Position numbers and translations under genes: made by a program. This document shows positions 37,645-46,393 of a stretch of DNA of 64,000 nt, piece by piece. Within the stretch, counting starts at the first letter, position 1. Every line of letters begins with the position of its first letter. Origin of the DNA: Rubellicoccus peritrichatus (lineage in GTDB: Bacteria; Verrucomicrobiota; Verrucomicrobiia; Opitutales; Cerasicoccaceae); NCBI RefSeq assembly GCF_033100135.1, contig NZ_CP136920.1, positions 1,054,001 to 1,118,000 on the forward strand. The letters run 5' to 3'. The notes under the pieces are model-generated. The model was not told where the DNA came from and searched no databases. It was given only the letters and a program-made list of their open reading frames with translations.

Positions 37645-38817
37645 TCAGAGTTTCCACTTCCAGCCTTGCTCGGTCATGATGGCTTCCAGCTGTGGGGTTG
37701 CAGGATAGTTGGCAGGGCCAAGGTTATGCTTTTGCAGGTACTTCAGTGACATGAAGAGTTTGGTGATGTCCCAGCGGCGATCACGTATTTCGGATTCACT
37801 GGCGTCGGAGAGCTCATCCATGTAATCCTGGATATACAAATCCGCTTCATCCCAGGCATCATCATCGTGTGTGTAGTGGAGTGATTCCAGCAGGCGAATT
37901 GTTTTTCCAAGACCTTCCATATTGTCGGCATCGGCGCGTACTTCAGCTGCGATTTCTTCGCGCTTGGCCATGGTGGCTTCGGGGGAGAGCCGTCCGTCGA
38001 AACCACCTTGAACTGCCCTTGGGCGGAGCGGGCGGCACCAGATATTGCGGAAGCGAACCGGGTTGCCATGGTCTTGCAGGCTTATGGGACCTTTGTCCGG
38101 GAAAATCCGGCTTTTGGCCCGTCTTCGCCAGCCGCCACCGCCTTCGAGTGGTGTGTTGTCCTGCACGACGACTCCATTGATCAAAACGGTCATTGCTCCC
38201 TCATCAACGATAACACCGTCTTTATCAATTGGGCGGCGAAAGATGATATCATAGCTCTGCCATTCTGTAGGGCTCCGGAGTGGATTGACCGCAGGCGGCA
38301 TCACACCGTAAACGGCACCTGCCGTGCCATCGGCGTAGGTTGGGTTTTCATAGTTGTCGAGCACCTGTACTTCAACCCCCATGATGAAGACTCCGCTGTT
38401 GCCACGGCCTTGCCCTTTGCCGCGTATTTCGAGGGGAGCAGCCCATTCGATATGAAGCTGGCAATCACCAAAGTCTTCCTTCGTGCCGATGAAGCCCGCC
38501 CCGGGTGTGCACTGCAATACTCCGTCCTTTACCAGCCAGTCGCCTTTGCGCTTGTCCTCTGGCTTATAATGCTTCCAGTTTTCCCGAAAAGAAGCTTCTG
38601 TCCCATCAAAAAGGACCACTGCATCAGAGGGCGGCGCCCCGACAGTCGCTCCCGGTTCAACGCGTGGAGGCTGAGGGCGGTTGCGGTCATGCACGGACCA
38701 TGGGTGATGTGCGTCAGGCGGATCACCGTAGTTCAACCCGTTGGCCAGGATGAAGCTTTGTGGTATGAGGCATATCAGGAGGAAGGCAAGTGAGCGGGTA
38801 ATCGTTTTCGGTTGCAT
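37645..38817 (-). CDS. DUF1080 (3-keto-disaccharide hydrolase-like) secreted protein
   Basis: 390 residues from ATG 38817, chosen because it opens a signal peptide (MQPKTITRSLAFLLICLIPQ). The DUF1080 domain at about 65-270 is typical: VLFDGTEASFRENW, DWLVKDGVLQC, GRGNSGVFIMG, VEVQVLDNYENPTYADGTAG and ISLQDHGNPVRFRNIW. Family members act on glucosides or 3-keto-sugars. The ~120-residue C-terminal helical extension is not recognised. It stands between the two halves of the pigment locus with no obvious link. Confidence 0.85.
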   Translation of the reverse strand: MQPKTITRSLAFLLICLIPQSFILANGLNYGDPPDAHHPWSVHDRNRPQPPRVEPGATVGAPPSDAVVLFDGTEASFRENWKHYKPEDKRKGDWLVKDGVLQCTPGAGFIGTKEDFGDCQLHIEWAAPLEIRGKGQGRGNSGVFIMGVEVQVLDNYENPTYADGTAGAVYGVMPPAVNPLRSPTEWQSYDIIFRRPIDKDGVIVDEGAMTVLINGVVVQDNTPLEGGGGWRRRAKSRIFPDKGPISLQDHGNPVRFRNIWCRPLRPRAVQGGFDGRLSPEATMAKREEIAAEVRADADNMEGLGKTIRLLESLHYTHDDDAWDEADLYIQDYMDELSDASESEIRDRRWDITKLFMSLKYLQKHNLGPANYPATPQLEAIMTEQGWKWKL

Positions 38818-38948
38818 CGGAAGATAATCGTTACGGGTGAATAAATAGGTGCTATGCCTATGTAAATGTCCGCGCAACCATACAGTTGTGCAAAAAACAC
38901 GAATCCGATAAGGGATTATACTTCTGAGTGCAGGGTTTCCGGGATTAT

Positions 38949-38978
38949 TCTCTCGCAAAGGCGCGAAGACGCAAAGGA
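38949..38978. repeat. Single-arm repeat fragment
   Basis: CGCAAAGGCGCGAAGACGCA-type sequence, in the style of dispersed Verrucomicrobia/Planctomycetes repeats, with no inverted partner nearby. Probably a decayed palindrome arm. Confidence 0.4.
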
Positions 38979-38998
38979 GCTTGATATCCGATATCCTA

Positions 38999-39262
38999 GG
39001 TCGTGTTTTCAAACATCGGTATTTTTCATCTTGTTAACTTTTAGAGTAGTGTGATGAAGGTAGGGCGCAGTCTCCAGACAAGCTGAACGTTGTTGTAGAG
39101 AAAAGCGACCATGCTCAGAGGCAGGGTTCGGCTTGTCTGGAGACTGCGCCCTACCTGAAGTGACCTGTTTGGCCGCTACCCTTCATAACAGTACTCTTAA
39201 AACCAGCTTATCCCCTTGGGGAGGCAACCAAATATAAAATACGGAGGTTTGAAAACACGGCC
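38999..39262. repeat. Outer inverted repeat enclosing palindrome copy 2
   Basis: Left region 38999-39060 and right region 39178-39262 are imperfect inverted copies. The outer ends match best (GGTCGTGTTTTCAAACATCG against the complement of 39238-39262), and inner blocks (CTTCATMACA, TACTCT, AAAA) match in order. The centre holds the 39059-39155 palindrome. The arrangement looks like one palindromic element inserted in the apex of another. Confidence 0.65.
39059..39155. repeat. Palindrome copy 2 (same family as 35813)
   Basis: Arms 39059-39088 and 39126-39155 match over 30 nt with one mismatch, and share their first 25 nt with copy 1. The 37-nt loop differs from the 15-nt loop of copy 1, except for the GAAC that follows the arm. 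Nested within a larger inverted repeat. Confidence 0.9.
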
Positions 39263-39282
39263 TGAATAGGAATGTAAGCGGT

Positions 39283-39903
39283 CTAAAACTTATACTGTAT
39301 GCCCAGCTCTGCCTGATTGACGAGGGGAGTATCAAAATCGACGCCACCAATTTCCGGCTCCAGGCTACTGTAGGCCTTCCATCCTAGTTCGATGCTCAGA
39401 TTTTCGAGTATGTTATAGCCGATACCGATCATACCTTGATAAGCAAACTCCCCACCAGAGTCTTCGAAGCCACCATTAAGTTCTAACTCAGTCACTGCGT
39501 AGCCAAGACCTACACCCCAATAGGTATAAAAACTTTCTGTGATTGGGATATCCAAGATGGCATTGCCCATATAGCGTGATATGTTGATGTCACCCAAATT
39601 AGAAAAGGTGAACCCAAATTGTGTGGCTTCGCTGATACCGGCCGAAGCGTAACCTCCCTCAAATTCAGTTCTCAAGCTTAGGGCATCTGTGCCAAGGTCA
39701 AATCGATAACCGATGGCGCCGGTGAAGCTGTAGCCTGTTTCGTATTCGAAGGTTATTGAACTGCCCGATGGCCCGATTTCAGAACCGCCAAAGAATGCTG
39801 GACCGCCACGAGCTGTAATATAAAAAGACGTTTCGTCACTTGCATGCGATGCAACTGGAAACAGTGATAAGGCCGTTGATACAATTAGGATGTTTTTAAG
39901 CAT
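39283..39903 (-). CDS. Outer-membrane beta-barrel protein
   Basis: 206 residues: signal peptide (ending SHAS) and eight-strand-like alternation (ARGGPAFFGG, EYETGYSFTGAIGYRFDLG, YWGVGLGYAVTELEL, YQGMIGIGYNILENLSIELG) finishing in the C-terminal aromatic QYKF typical of BAM substrates. OmpW/OmpA-barrel-like; ligand unknown. Convergent neighbours: none, as it is flanked by the palindrome cluster and a divergent lipoprotein gene. Confidence 0.8.
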   Translation of the reverse strand: MLKNILIVSTALSLFPVASHASDETSFYITARGGPAFFGGSEIGPSGSSITFEYETGYSFTGAIGYRFDLGTDALSLRTEFEGGYASAGISEATQFGFTFSNLGDINISRYMGNAILDIPITESFYTYWGVGLGYAVTELELNGGFEDSGGEFAYQGMIGIGYNILENLSIELGWKAYSSLEPEIGGVDFDTPLVNQAELGIQYKF

Positions 39904-40097
39904 TGGCCTAACCCAGCAGTTTTTTCTTCGCTGGCAAGTTAAAATTCCGTCTTATATTAAATTTTTTCGTCATTAGTAATCTTTGGGTTGTCTATCGGCT
40001 TTGGTTATAAGCCTTCGGAATTCATGATGACTGGTTCTCGACAAAGAATAGCGTTGCCTTTGGTGGACTGTTACTTCTCAAGGGGTATCCATATTCC

Positions 40098-40844
40098 ATG
40101 GTTATGATGAAATCCATTGCTTTAATGCTTATAGTTTTTGTACTGTTTGGTTGTAATACGACAACCGACAAACGTTACTACAGTTATGATTATGATGGAA
40201 GTAAGCTTGCACCACTTAGCGGCAAGCGTGTTGTCATCGCGCCGATGTCATTGATGCGTATACAAAACATCCCACAAACGCATCAGAACTCAGATCGCAT
40301 TACAGATGCGCTTGACGACTACCTTCAGCAGGCTGGATATGATGTCGTTGATAGTCGTATTTTTCAGGAGGTATACGATCGAGAAGTTGAGAAAAGTGGT
40401 GGCTTGTATGATACGAAGAGCGGCGCGGTTGATCAGGAGAGGCATGATATCCTCCTGAGAAAAGTCTTCATCGAATTGAAGCGGGATAATGATATCGATT
40501 ATGTTGTGTTTCCTTCACTGTATCATTCTCAGGTTGAGGTAAATGATCTTTCGAAGAGAGCGCGTTGGGATGGAGTTGAGCGGAAAATGATGGTCGGTAG
40601 CAATGTAACGACTTTTGTTACTAACCCGATGGCTGTTTCACTTTACCTTATTGTGATTTCCACGGAGAAGGGGATGGTTTTGAAAAATCGGGCCGGCCTT
40701 GAGATCGTGGTCGAGGCAGTGAGGGAGAAGGACAAAATTATAATGAAATCCCGGACGGATTTGTATGACGATGATGCTGTTGTTTTTGAAGCCATAGAGA
40801 AGGTGATGCATCCGTTCATCCCCTACACGGAATATGGAAATTAG
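40098..40844 (+). CDS. Lipoprotein of unknown function
   Basis: 248 residues, signal with lipobox LFGC at about residue 19 (alternative ATGs at codons 3 and 4). The mature part contains GKRVVIAPMSLMRIQNIPQT, ALDDYLQQAGYDVVDSRIFQ and a long sheet region (NVTTFVTNPMAVSLYLIV), recalling curli-assembly/TolB-like periplasmic lipoproteins but not assignable. It precedes the pigment operon by about 145 nt; whether it belongs to it is unclear. Confidence 0.7.
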   Translation: MVMMKSIALMLIVFVLFGCNTTTDKRYYSYDYDGSKLAPLSGKRVVIAPMSLMRIQNIPQTHQNSDRITDALDDYLQQAGYDVVDSRIFQEVYDREVEKSGGLYDTKSGAVDQERHDILLRKVFIELKRDNDIDYVVFPSLYHSQVEVNDLSKRARWDGVERKMMVGSNVTTFVTNPMAVSLYLIVISTEKGMVLKNRAGLEIVVEAVREKDKIIMKSRTDLYDDDAVVFEAIEKVMHPFIPYTEYGN

Positions 40845-40989
40845 TTTTTCCCGGAAGCTTATATGTATTTTTCCGGAGTCTCATGACAATCGGCGTTTAG
40901 GCTCTGATGGGCTTGTCGAGAGAATCCTAGGTTGACGAGGAACGACGGTGGTTTAAGTTCTATGGGTTTTAAGAAAGCCCGTGGAATTG

Positions 40990-41253
40990 ATGACCAAAGA
41001 AGAGACCAAACAACGCTTAAAACAGCTGATTGTGGAAGCTTTGAACCTCGAAGATGTTGAGCCTGATGAGATTGAGGACGACATGGCCTTGATGGAGGCT
41101 GGGCTGGGGCTTGATTCCATTGATGCGCTTGAGCTTGTTGTGCGGCTGGAAAAGGATTTCGGCGTTAAAATCAGTAATAGCGAGGAGGCGCGTGAGGCTT
41201 TGGCCAGTGTCAATGCATTGGCGGATTTTCTTCAAGCCAAGGCTTCTGCTTAG
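40990..41253 (+). CDS. Acyl carrier protein of the aryl polyene-type operon
   Basis: 87 residues from ATG 40990; a GTG at 40981 is an alternative. Carries the growing chain on a 4'-phosphopantetheine arm attached to Ser in GLGLDSIDALEL, the canonical DSxxxxEL site. Otherwise a normal ACP helix pattern (KEETKQRLKQLIVEALNLED, VRLEKDFGVKIS). Only one ACP is seen here, where aryl polyene clusters often have two. Opens the operon. Confidence 0.9.
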   Translation: MTKEETKQRLKQLIVEALNLEDVEPDEIEDDMALMEAGLGLDSIDALELVVRLEKDFGVKISNSEEAREALASVNALADFLQAKASA

Positions 41254-41282
41254 CCCATATTGCTGGCCTGACCCTGTTTCTT

Positions 41283-42377
41283 ATGCTCCCGGCGGTTTAT
41301 CTTAAGGATTACGACTGCATCAGTCCATTTGGGCGGGTAGGGGATACCTGGAGGTCACTATGCGCCGATGGGCGTGCATTGGCGCTTTATCCGGTTCCGG
41401 AGCGCGATGATGATTCTGTGCCATTGGCTTTGATCAATCCCATTGAGGAAACCGAAGAAGGTCGCTGGCTAAAACCGAGTCTGGATCTCCTGTCAGGAGT
41501 TTCGGGTAATCCATGGGGTGATGAACGGCATCCGGTGATTGTTACCAGTAGTAATTTTGGGATTGGCCAGCTATTTGCGCATACCAATGTTGATCCCGAA
41601 ATGCCGTTAAGTTCAGCCAGTCCGGCGAGGGCGGTTGAGCGTATTGCCGAAGCATGTTGTTGGGGAAAGAACCGTTTTATCATCTCCAACGTTTGCATTT
41701 CTGCTCAGCTTGGGATGATTCACGCTGCCCGTTTGTTGCATGCGGATCTTGCCGATGAGGTGCTTGTCTTTTCGTTTGATTTTCTAAGTCCGTTTGTGGT
41801 GGGTGGTTTTCATTCCCTCAGGATTCTAAATGATGCCTTTCCCCGGCCATTTTCTAAAGGTGAAATCAGCTCCATCGGCTTGGGAGATGGTGCGGCCTAT
41901 GCCGTTCTGGATCGCTCAAATCAAAGTGAGTTGCGTCTTAGCCCAGGGGTGACCTGGTATGAGTCCCACCACATGACGGGTAATGATCCGTCGGGTTCCG
42001 GTTTCAAGCAGATCATGGAGTCGATAGGTGAAGTGGTACAGGGCAAACAGGTTTGGCTGAAAGGCCACGGTACTGGGACGGTAGAGGCGGGTAGCCTGGA
42101 GGCAGATGCGGCTTCGCGGGCCTTTCCTGATGCACCCCTCGTTTCCTGGAAGGGTTCACTTGGGCATACTCTTGGCTCATGCGGGTTGATTGAATTGGCG
42201 ATTGCCGCGAAAGCTATGACTGAGGGCGTTGTTCCCGGGAATTCTCAGACGGGACCTGAAACACTAAACACAGCTGTGGCTCGCGAAGCCTTTTCAGCCA
42301 GGGATTTCGATGGTGTCATATTAACCAGCAGTGCCTTTGGTGGGGCACATGCATCACATTTCTTGAGTCGTGCTTAG
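41283..42377 (+). CDS. Beta-ketoacyl synthase (aryl polyene type)
   Basis: 364-residue ketosynthase, shorter than FabF (~410). Complete Cys-His-His triad: NVCISAQLGM, KGHGTGTVEAGSLEADA and KGSLGHTLGSCGLIE. The GNDPSGSGFK loop also fits. It catalyses decarboxylative condensation with malonyl-ACP. The next gene, overlapping by 8 nt, encodes a ketosynthase-like partner. In E. coli such a pair (ApeO with ApeC) forms a heterodimer, so a heterodimeric synthase is likely here too. Confidence 0.88.
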   Translation: MLPAVYLKDYDCISPFGRVGDTWRSLCADGRALALYPVPERDDDSVPLALINPIEETEEGRWLKPSLDLLSGVSGNPWGDERHPVIVTSSNFGIGQLFAHTNVDPEMPLSSASPARAVERIAEACCWGKNRFIISNVCISAQLGMIHAARLLHADLADEVLVFSFDFLSPFVVGGFHSLRILNDAFPRPFSKGEISSIGLGDGAAYAVLDRSNQSELRLSPGVTWYESHHMTGNDPSGSGFKQIMESIGEVVQGKQVWLKGHGTGTVEAGSLEADAASRAFPDAPLVSWKGSLGHTLGSCGLIELAIAAKAMTEGVVPGNSQTGPETLNTAVAREAFSARDFDGVILTSSAFGGAHASHFLSRA

Positions 42378-43035
42378 GCGTTTCATACAGTCTGTAGAAG
42401 TTTTTCCGCCTGCGGATGCGTTTTCGTCGGAGGAGCGGAAGGCACTACGTGCGAATTTTCATTTGATGGCGGCGAGGCGTATGTCTGCCCTTCCCTTGAT
42501 GCTCGGGCAAGTGAGCCAGCAGGCATCAATCAGTCCGAATGATGAGATTGTCTTTGCTTCGGAGTTTTGCGGAACTCAGGCCCTGGAAGCATTTCTTAAA
42601 TCATTCCCTCAGGCATCGCCAACGGGCTTTCAAAATTCGACCCAGCCCGGTGCGGCATCGCTGGTCCTTGTTGCGCGAAAGCAACCGGTTTCGGGCTTCA
42701 CGCCAGTCACGGGCGGTGTCGAAACCGTGGAACGAGCTTTACTGCTGTCGCTTTGCTCAGACAACGAGACGATTCATTTTTGGGGCGGAGAAGAAAAAGG
42801 CAATTGGATGCCAGAGAAGGGATTGGCGGCTCCAAAGAATTTCGCCTTCTATCTGGAGCTTTCAAAATCCGATACTGATGCCTTGGGGACGCTTACGCTT
42901 ACGCCCGAACCTGCCAGGCACACACCGCTGGTAGAAACGCCATCCACTGAGGCATTCACCCGCGCAATGATGGATCAGCTGTCCATTCACTTTGCGTCAG
43001 AGAGTGGAGGCTTCATCGAGATTTCCTGGAGATGA
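42370..43035 (+). CDS. Ketosynthase-like partner protein (PF13723 type)
   Basis: 221 residues from GTG 42370. The pattern of the beta-ketoacyl synthase-like N-terminal family is visible: RRMSALPLMLGQVSQQASIS, EIVFASEFCGTQALEAFLK, SPTGFQNSTQPGAASLVLVA. It lacks the KS catalytic residues, so it should be a non-catalytic partner (ApeC-like chain-length or stabilising subunit). Overlaps the KS stop and is coupled to the following acyltransferase by ATGA. Confidence 0.78.
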   Translation: MLRRFIQSVEVFPPADAFSSEERKALRANFHLMAARRMSALPLMLGQVSQQASISPNDEIVFASEFCGTQALEAFLKSFPQASPTGFQNSTQPGAASLVLVARKQPVSGFTPVTGGVETVERALLLSLCSDNETIHFWGGEEKGNWMPEKGLAAPKNFAFYLELSKSDTDALGTLTLTPEPARHTPLVETPSTEAFTRAMMDQLSIHFASESGGFIEISWR

Positions 43036-43940
43036 GTTCTGCACCGCCACGAAATCCGGGACCGTCCTGGGGTTTTGATTTTCTCCAATTGCTGAATCGC
43101 TTTTGTCCGGCTCCGCTTCGTGACGGTTTCACGGCAATTGGTTCAAGTGTGGCCTGGGCTTTCATGCCCAAAGAGCGTGCTGCCTCGATGGAGTACCTTT
43201 CTGCAGTCACGGGTAAGCCCTGTAGCAAACTCTACAGCCTCAAGCACTTTGCTAATTTCACCGCTCTGATGATGGCTAAGTTACGCGCGGGTGATGGCAA
43301 ATCGGTAACCCTGGATTGGGCGAGTAGTGAGGATGCGGAGAACGGTGCAATCCTGTTTTCCGATCAGCAGTTATTGCTGGGTACTTTCCATGTGGGTGGT
43401 TCGGAATTTCTCGGCTTTCACAACTCTGCCTTGAACCGAAAGGTCGCAATGATTCGCCAGCGACGCAACAACTCCGGAGATATTGACCGCTTGGTTGAGC
43501 GCAGCAGCGGCAATCTCAAAATCATTTGGGTCGATCCAGGTGATTCCGTTGTTTTTGCACTGCGCGATTTGATTGCCGAAGGGTACTCGCCAGCATTACA
43601 ATGTGATCGTCTGGAGCACTCTTCGAAATCAGCTGTCTTTGATTTCCTTGGCCGTCAACGTCGTATGCCATTCACCATTTATCGGCTCGCTTTGCTTTAT
43701 GAGCTTCCGGTTTGCTTCTGCGTGGCATTGCCTGGTGAAAAAGATTTACACTATCAAGTTAAGGCGTTTTCACCGTTTTACCCTGTAAAAGCTGAGAAAA
43801 GTGATCAGTTGAAAGCAGCTGAGACACACTTTCAGGGAGTCTTGCACTGGCTTGAGCAGATACTCGCCCAGCATCCTTTGTTATGGTTCAATTTTATGCC
43901 CTTGAGTTCATCAATGGAACTGACTGAGAAAGAATTGTGA
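43032..43940 (+). CDS. LpxL/HtrB-like acyltransferase homologue
   Basis: 302 residues. The central region (GTFHVGGSEFLGFHN, RQRRNNSGDIDRLVE) and hydrophobic/aromatic C-terminus have the layout of lysophospholipid/lipid A acyltransferase-like proteins found in aryl polyene and flexirubin clusters. The canonical HX4D is not obvious, so the call is by layout and context. Possibly attaches the polyene to a membrane lipid. Starts with ATGA overlap and is followed by a GTGA overlap. Confidence 0.6.
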   Translation: MSSAPPRNPGPSWGFDFLQLLNRFCPAPLRDGFTAIGSSVAWAFMPKERAASMEYLSAVTGKPCSKLYSLKHFANFTALMMAKLRAGDGKSVTLDWASSEDAENGAILFSDQQLLLGTFHVGGSEFLGFHNSALNRKVAMIRQRRNNSGDIDRLVERSSGNLKIIWVDPGDSVVFALRDLIAEGYSPALQCDRLEHSSKSAVFDFLGRQRRMPFTIYRLALLYELPVCFCVALPGEKDLHYQVKAFSPFYPVKAEKSDQLKAAETHFQGVLHWLEQILAQHPLLWFNFMPLSSSMELTEKEL

Positions 43941-44731
43941 AATCACCAGGCACATCAGTGGGGCGCGGTTACATTCGTCTCTACACTCTCTATCCGCTAC
44001 TCATTTGCCTTTATGCCGTGCTGATCGGGTTTGTGAATCTGTGCTGCTTTGTTTCCAGTTTGTTTCCGGGACGCGAGCGGCGCTCTCCCCGGATACATCG
44101 CATCGTTGTTTGCTCTGCGAAAATTTTCCGGCGTAGTGTTGAGATAACGGGTATTGGGATAATCAAATTTCAAGGTTTTGATTTGTTGCCGAAACAGCCA
44201 TCGATTCTCATCGCCAACCACACTGGCTTATTGGATGCGATACTGCTAATATCTGTCCTTACCGATGTCGCAGTTGTCTTTAAGAAAGGACTTAGGTTCA
44301 GTCCGTTTTATAGTCATTTGACTTCTGAGCCTGGCTACATTGGCAACGATGAAGGCATTGGCTTGATCAAGCAGTCTTGTGAGGCTTTATCCAGTGGCCG
44401 CCGTATTCTTATATTTCCCGAAGGTACTCGGACTGAGGCGGTGCCAATCAATCCGCTGAAAGGTGGTTTTGCGGTGATTGCCCGACAGATGAATATCCCA
44501 ATCTACACTATTCTGATTGATAACAAATCGTGGTTCCTGGGGAAGGGTGGCGGGCTTTTTCAAAACTACAAATTCCCTTTTGTGTGTGAGTTTCGCGTGG
44601 GTAAATCTTTTAAGCCGAGTGCAGCACAAAGCAGCCGTGAGTTGACCACGCAGGTTGAACAGTATTTAAGAGAGGCATTGAAGGATATAGAAGAAGCACC
44701 ATGGCGAATGTCATCAGTAAAGAAATCTTAG
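43937..44731 (+). CDS. PlsC-like 1-acylglycerol-3-phosphate O-acyltransferase
   Basis: 264 residues from GTG 43937. N-terminal membrane helix (about 14-40), then the PlsC active site NHTGLLDAILL (HX4D) and the substrate-binding FPEGTR, followed by PIYTILIDN. Aryl polyene clusters commonly encode one such enzyme to esterify the polyene to glycerol-type lipid, which would anchor the pigment in the outer membrane. Overlaps the hotdog gene by 31 nt. Confidence 0.85.
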   Translation: MKSPGTSVGRGYIRLYTLYPLLICLYAVLIGFVNLCCFVSSLFPGRERRSPRIHRIVVCSAKIFRRSVEITGIGIIKFQGFDLLPKQPSILIANHTGLLDAILLISVLTDVAVVFKKGLRFSPFYSHLTSEPGYIGNDEGIGLIKQSCEALSSGRRILIFPEGTRTEAVPINPLKGGFAVIARQMNIPIYTILIDNKSWFLGKGGGLFQNYKFPFVCEFRVGKSFKPSAAQSSRELTTQVEQYLREALKDIEEAPWRMSSVKKS

Positions 44732-44997
44732 TAGATTCAGAGAATGGTTATTGCGATGGGCATTTCCCTGAGCGTCCGATCGTTCCTGCCGCTGTGGAAT
44801 TAATGTGGATGACGGATCTTGCGCAGGAGCATGGGCTTTGTTGTGAGTCCGGCTACACGGTTAAAAATATGAAACTGATTCGTGAGCTCGTCCCAGGCAC
44901 AACGGTCACAGTAAAACTGCTTCAAGGGAAACGTGGCTGGTCTGGAACGATAGCTGATTCAGATGGGCTCTTTGCCCAATGCAATTTGATTTTCTGA
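44701..44997 (+). CDS. FabZ/ApeI-like hotdog dehydratase
   Basis: 98 residues: short hotdog protein with GHFPERPIVPAAVELMWMTD, the FabA/FabZ-type active-site helix segment with GHFP. It removes water from the 3-hydroxyacyl-ACP. The second hotdog gene near 48.7 kb suggests a two-subunit dehydratase like ApeI/ApeP. Confidence 0.8.
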   Translation: MANVISKEILVDSENGYCDGHFPERPIVPAAVELMWMTDLAQEHGLCCESGYTVKNMKLIRELVPGTTVTVKLLQGKRGWSGTIADSDGLFAQCNLIF

Positions 44998-44998
44998 T

Positions 44999-45775
44999 AT
45001 GACCAGTGACTCGCATGTTGTCGTTATTCCGTCATATAACACAGGGCGAATTCTTGTTGATACAATCCGGGAGGCCTTGAAGCATTGGCAGCCTGTCTGG
45101 CTTTTTGTTGATGGATCGACGGATGATTCATTTCGATGTTTTCTTGATTCGCCTGAAGACTGGCCGGGACTTTCTGTTTTTGTTTCATCGGAGAATGAAG
45201 GAAAGGGGGCGACAGCGATTCGTGCTGCGAAGGAAGCCGAACATGCTGGCTTTACCCATATGCTTTTGATGGATGCAGATGGACAGCACCCTGCTAAAGA
45301 AATCGCCAGGTTTATGGGGCTCTCCAGGTCTGCACCTGAAGCAATGATCCTTGGGCAACCGGTTTATGGCGATGACGCACCATGGGTTCGTCTGGCGGGG
45401 CGCCAGCTGAGCGTTGGCATGGTTTGGTTGGAAACTCTTGGTGGTGGTGTCGGAGATCCACTGGTCGGCTTTCGTGTTTATCCAGTTAAAGCCTTGTTGG
45501 AAGCAGCTGACAATACTCGCTTTGCGAGGCGTTATGATTTTGATCCTGAGATGGCGGTTCGGCTTTTCTGGCGCGGCACTCGGCCGATTCGAGCCAGGAT
45601 TTCAGTCATTTACGTCAGCCCTGAAGCTGGTGGTATCAGCCATTTTCATTATCTGCGGGACAACCTCTTTATGATTTGGTTGCATCTGAGATTGATCATC
45701 GCCTTCATTCCAAAATGTATTCGTGTCGCACAGTTGAGTCGCCATTTCCGGTCACTGGAAAAAGCTGGTTCTTGA
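44999..45775 (+). CDS. GT2-family glycosyltransferase
   Basis: 258 residues: VVVIPSYNTGRILVDTIREA, VDGSTDDSF and the metal-binding LLMDADGQHP (DxD-like), typical of GT-A fold family 2. A hydrophobic C-terminal helix suggests membrane association. In this cluster type a GT2 is thought to decorate or transfer the polyene lipid. Follows the hotdog gene by one base. Confidence 0.85.
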   Translation: MTSDSHVVVIPSYNTGRILVDTIREALKHWQPVWLFVDGSTDDSFRCFLDSPEDWPGLSVFVSSENEGKGATAIRAAKEAEHAGFTHMLLMDADGQHPAKEIARFMGLSRSAPEAMILGQPVYGDDAPWVRLAGRQLSVGMVWLETLGGGVGDPLVGFRVYPVKALLEAADNTRFARRYDFDPEMAVRLFWRGTRPIRARISVIYVSPEAGGISHFHYLRDNLFMIWLHLRLIIAFIPKCIRVAQLSRHFRSLEKAGS

Positions 45776-46383
45776 TTGTCTTTATTGCCCTGGTTGCATC
45801 TGCCTGTGAGAGCTATGCAGCTGCTACCGAACTGGGGCCCGAAGCATTGAAGGAGACACTCGACAAGCTGGCACCCCCGCAATCAGAACATGGTTTTACG
45901 ATTCCATTTAAGGAAGCTCGTTCATTTCCTTTCCGCCGATATCCAAAAAATTTTGAAGGTAAAGTTTACGCAGCTGCGGATGGTCAGTTGGCGATCGTTT
46001 ACTCATTTCCTTCGTCATACCGCATAATCATCTCAGGTGATCAGATTGAGTTAATTTACGATGATGGTGAAACTCGCGATTTATCCGGCGAGGCAGGTTT
46101 GCATGTGTTTACGGACTTATTGAAATGGGATACGGAGGCTATCTCGCAAAACTGGCCTACGTCGTCGGTTAATGAGCAAGATGGTCGTTATTATGTAACA
46201 CTAGTGCCAATCGATTCTACTTTGGCGAAGAGTATTAAAGAACTGTCGTTTCAGTTTGATGATCAACGTGTCTTCTCCGTTAGTATCAAGCAACGAGATG
46301 GAGTGGGGCGTAAGTATGAGTTTGGTCCGGCTGTGCCTATGGACTTGGGTGATCCTGAAATAAGAGAAGTCTTCTCACGATAG
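45715..46383 (+). CDS. LolA-like lipoprotein carrier homologue (ApeL-like)
   Basis: 222 residues from ATG 45715, which gives a signal sequence KSWFLIVFIALVASACESYA; a TTG at 45772 overlapping the GT2 stop as TTGA is an alternative start. Mature part shows the LolA-type half-barrel (GFTIPFKEARSFPFRRYP, KVYAAADGQLAIVYSFP, SFQFDDQRVFSVSI). Probably ferries a hydrophobic pigment-lipid across the periplasm after export by the MMPL protein encoded next. Overlaps GT2 by 61 nt. Confidence 0.75.
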   Translation: MYSCRTVESPFPVTGKSWFLIVFIALVASACESYAAATELGPEALKETLDKLAPPQSEHGFTIPFKEARSFPFRRYPKNFEGKVYAAADGQLAIVYSFPSSYRIIISGDQIELIYDDGETRDLSGEAGLHVFTDLLKWDTEAISQNWPTSSVNEQDGRYYVTLVPIDSTLAKSIKELSFQFDDQRVFSVSIKQRDGVGRKYEFGPAVPMDLGDPEIREVFSR

Positions 46384-46393
46384 GGCTTTAACA

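Noticed and set aside
38008-38793. Open frame of about 260 codons antisense to the DUF1080 gene
   Set aside because: No signal or domain; the DUF1080 protein on the other strand has a full domain and signal peptide.
31838-39262. Palindrome cluster as a CRISPR array
   Set aside because: Units are inverted not direct, spacing is irregular, and no cas genes are in the window.
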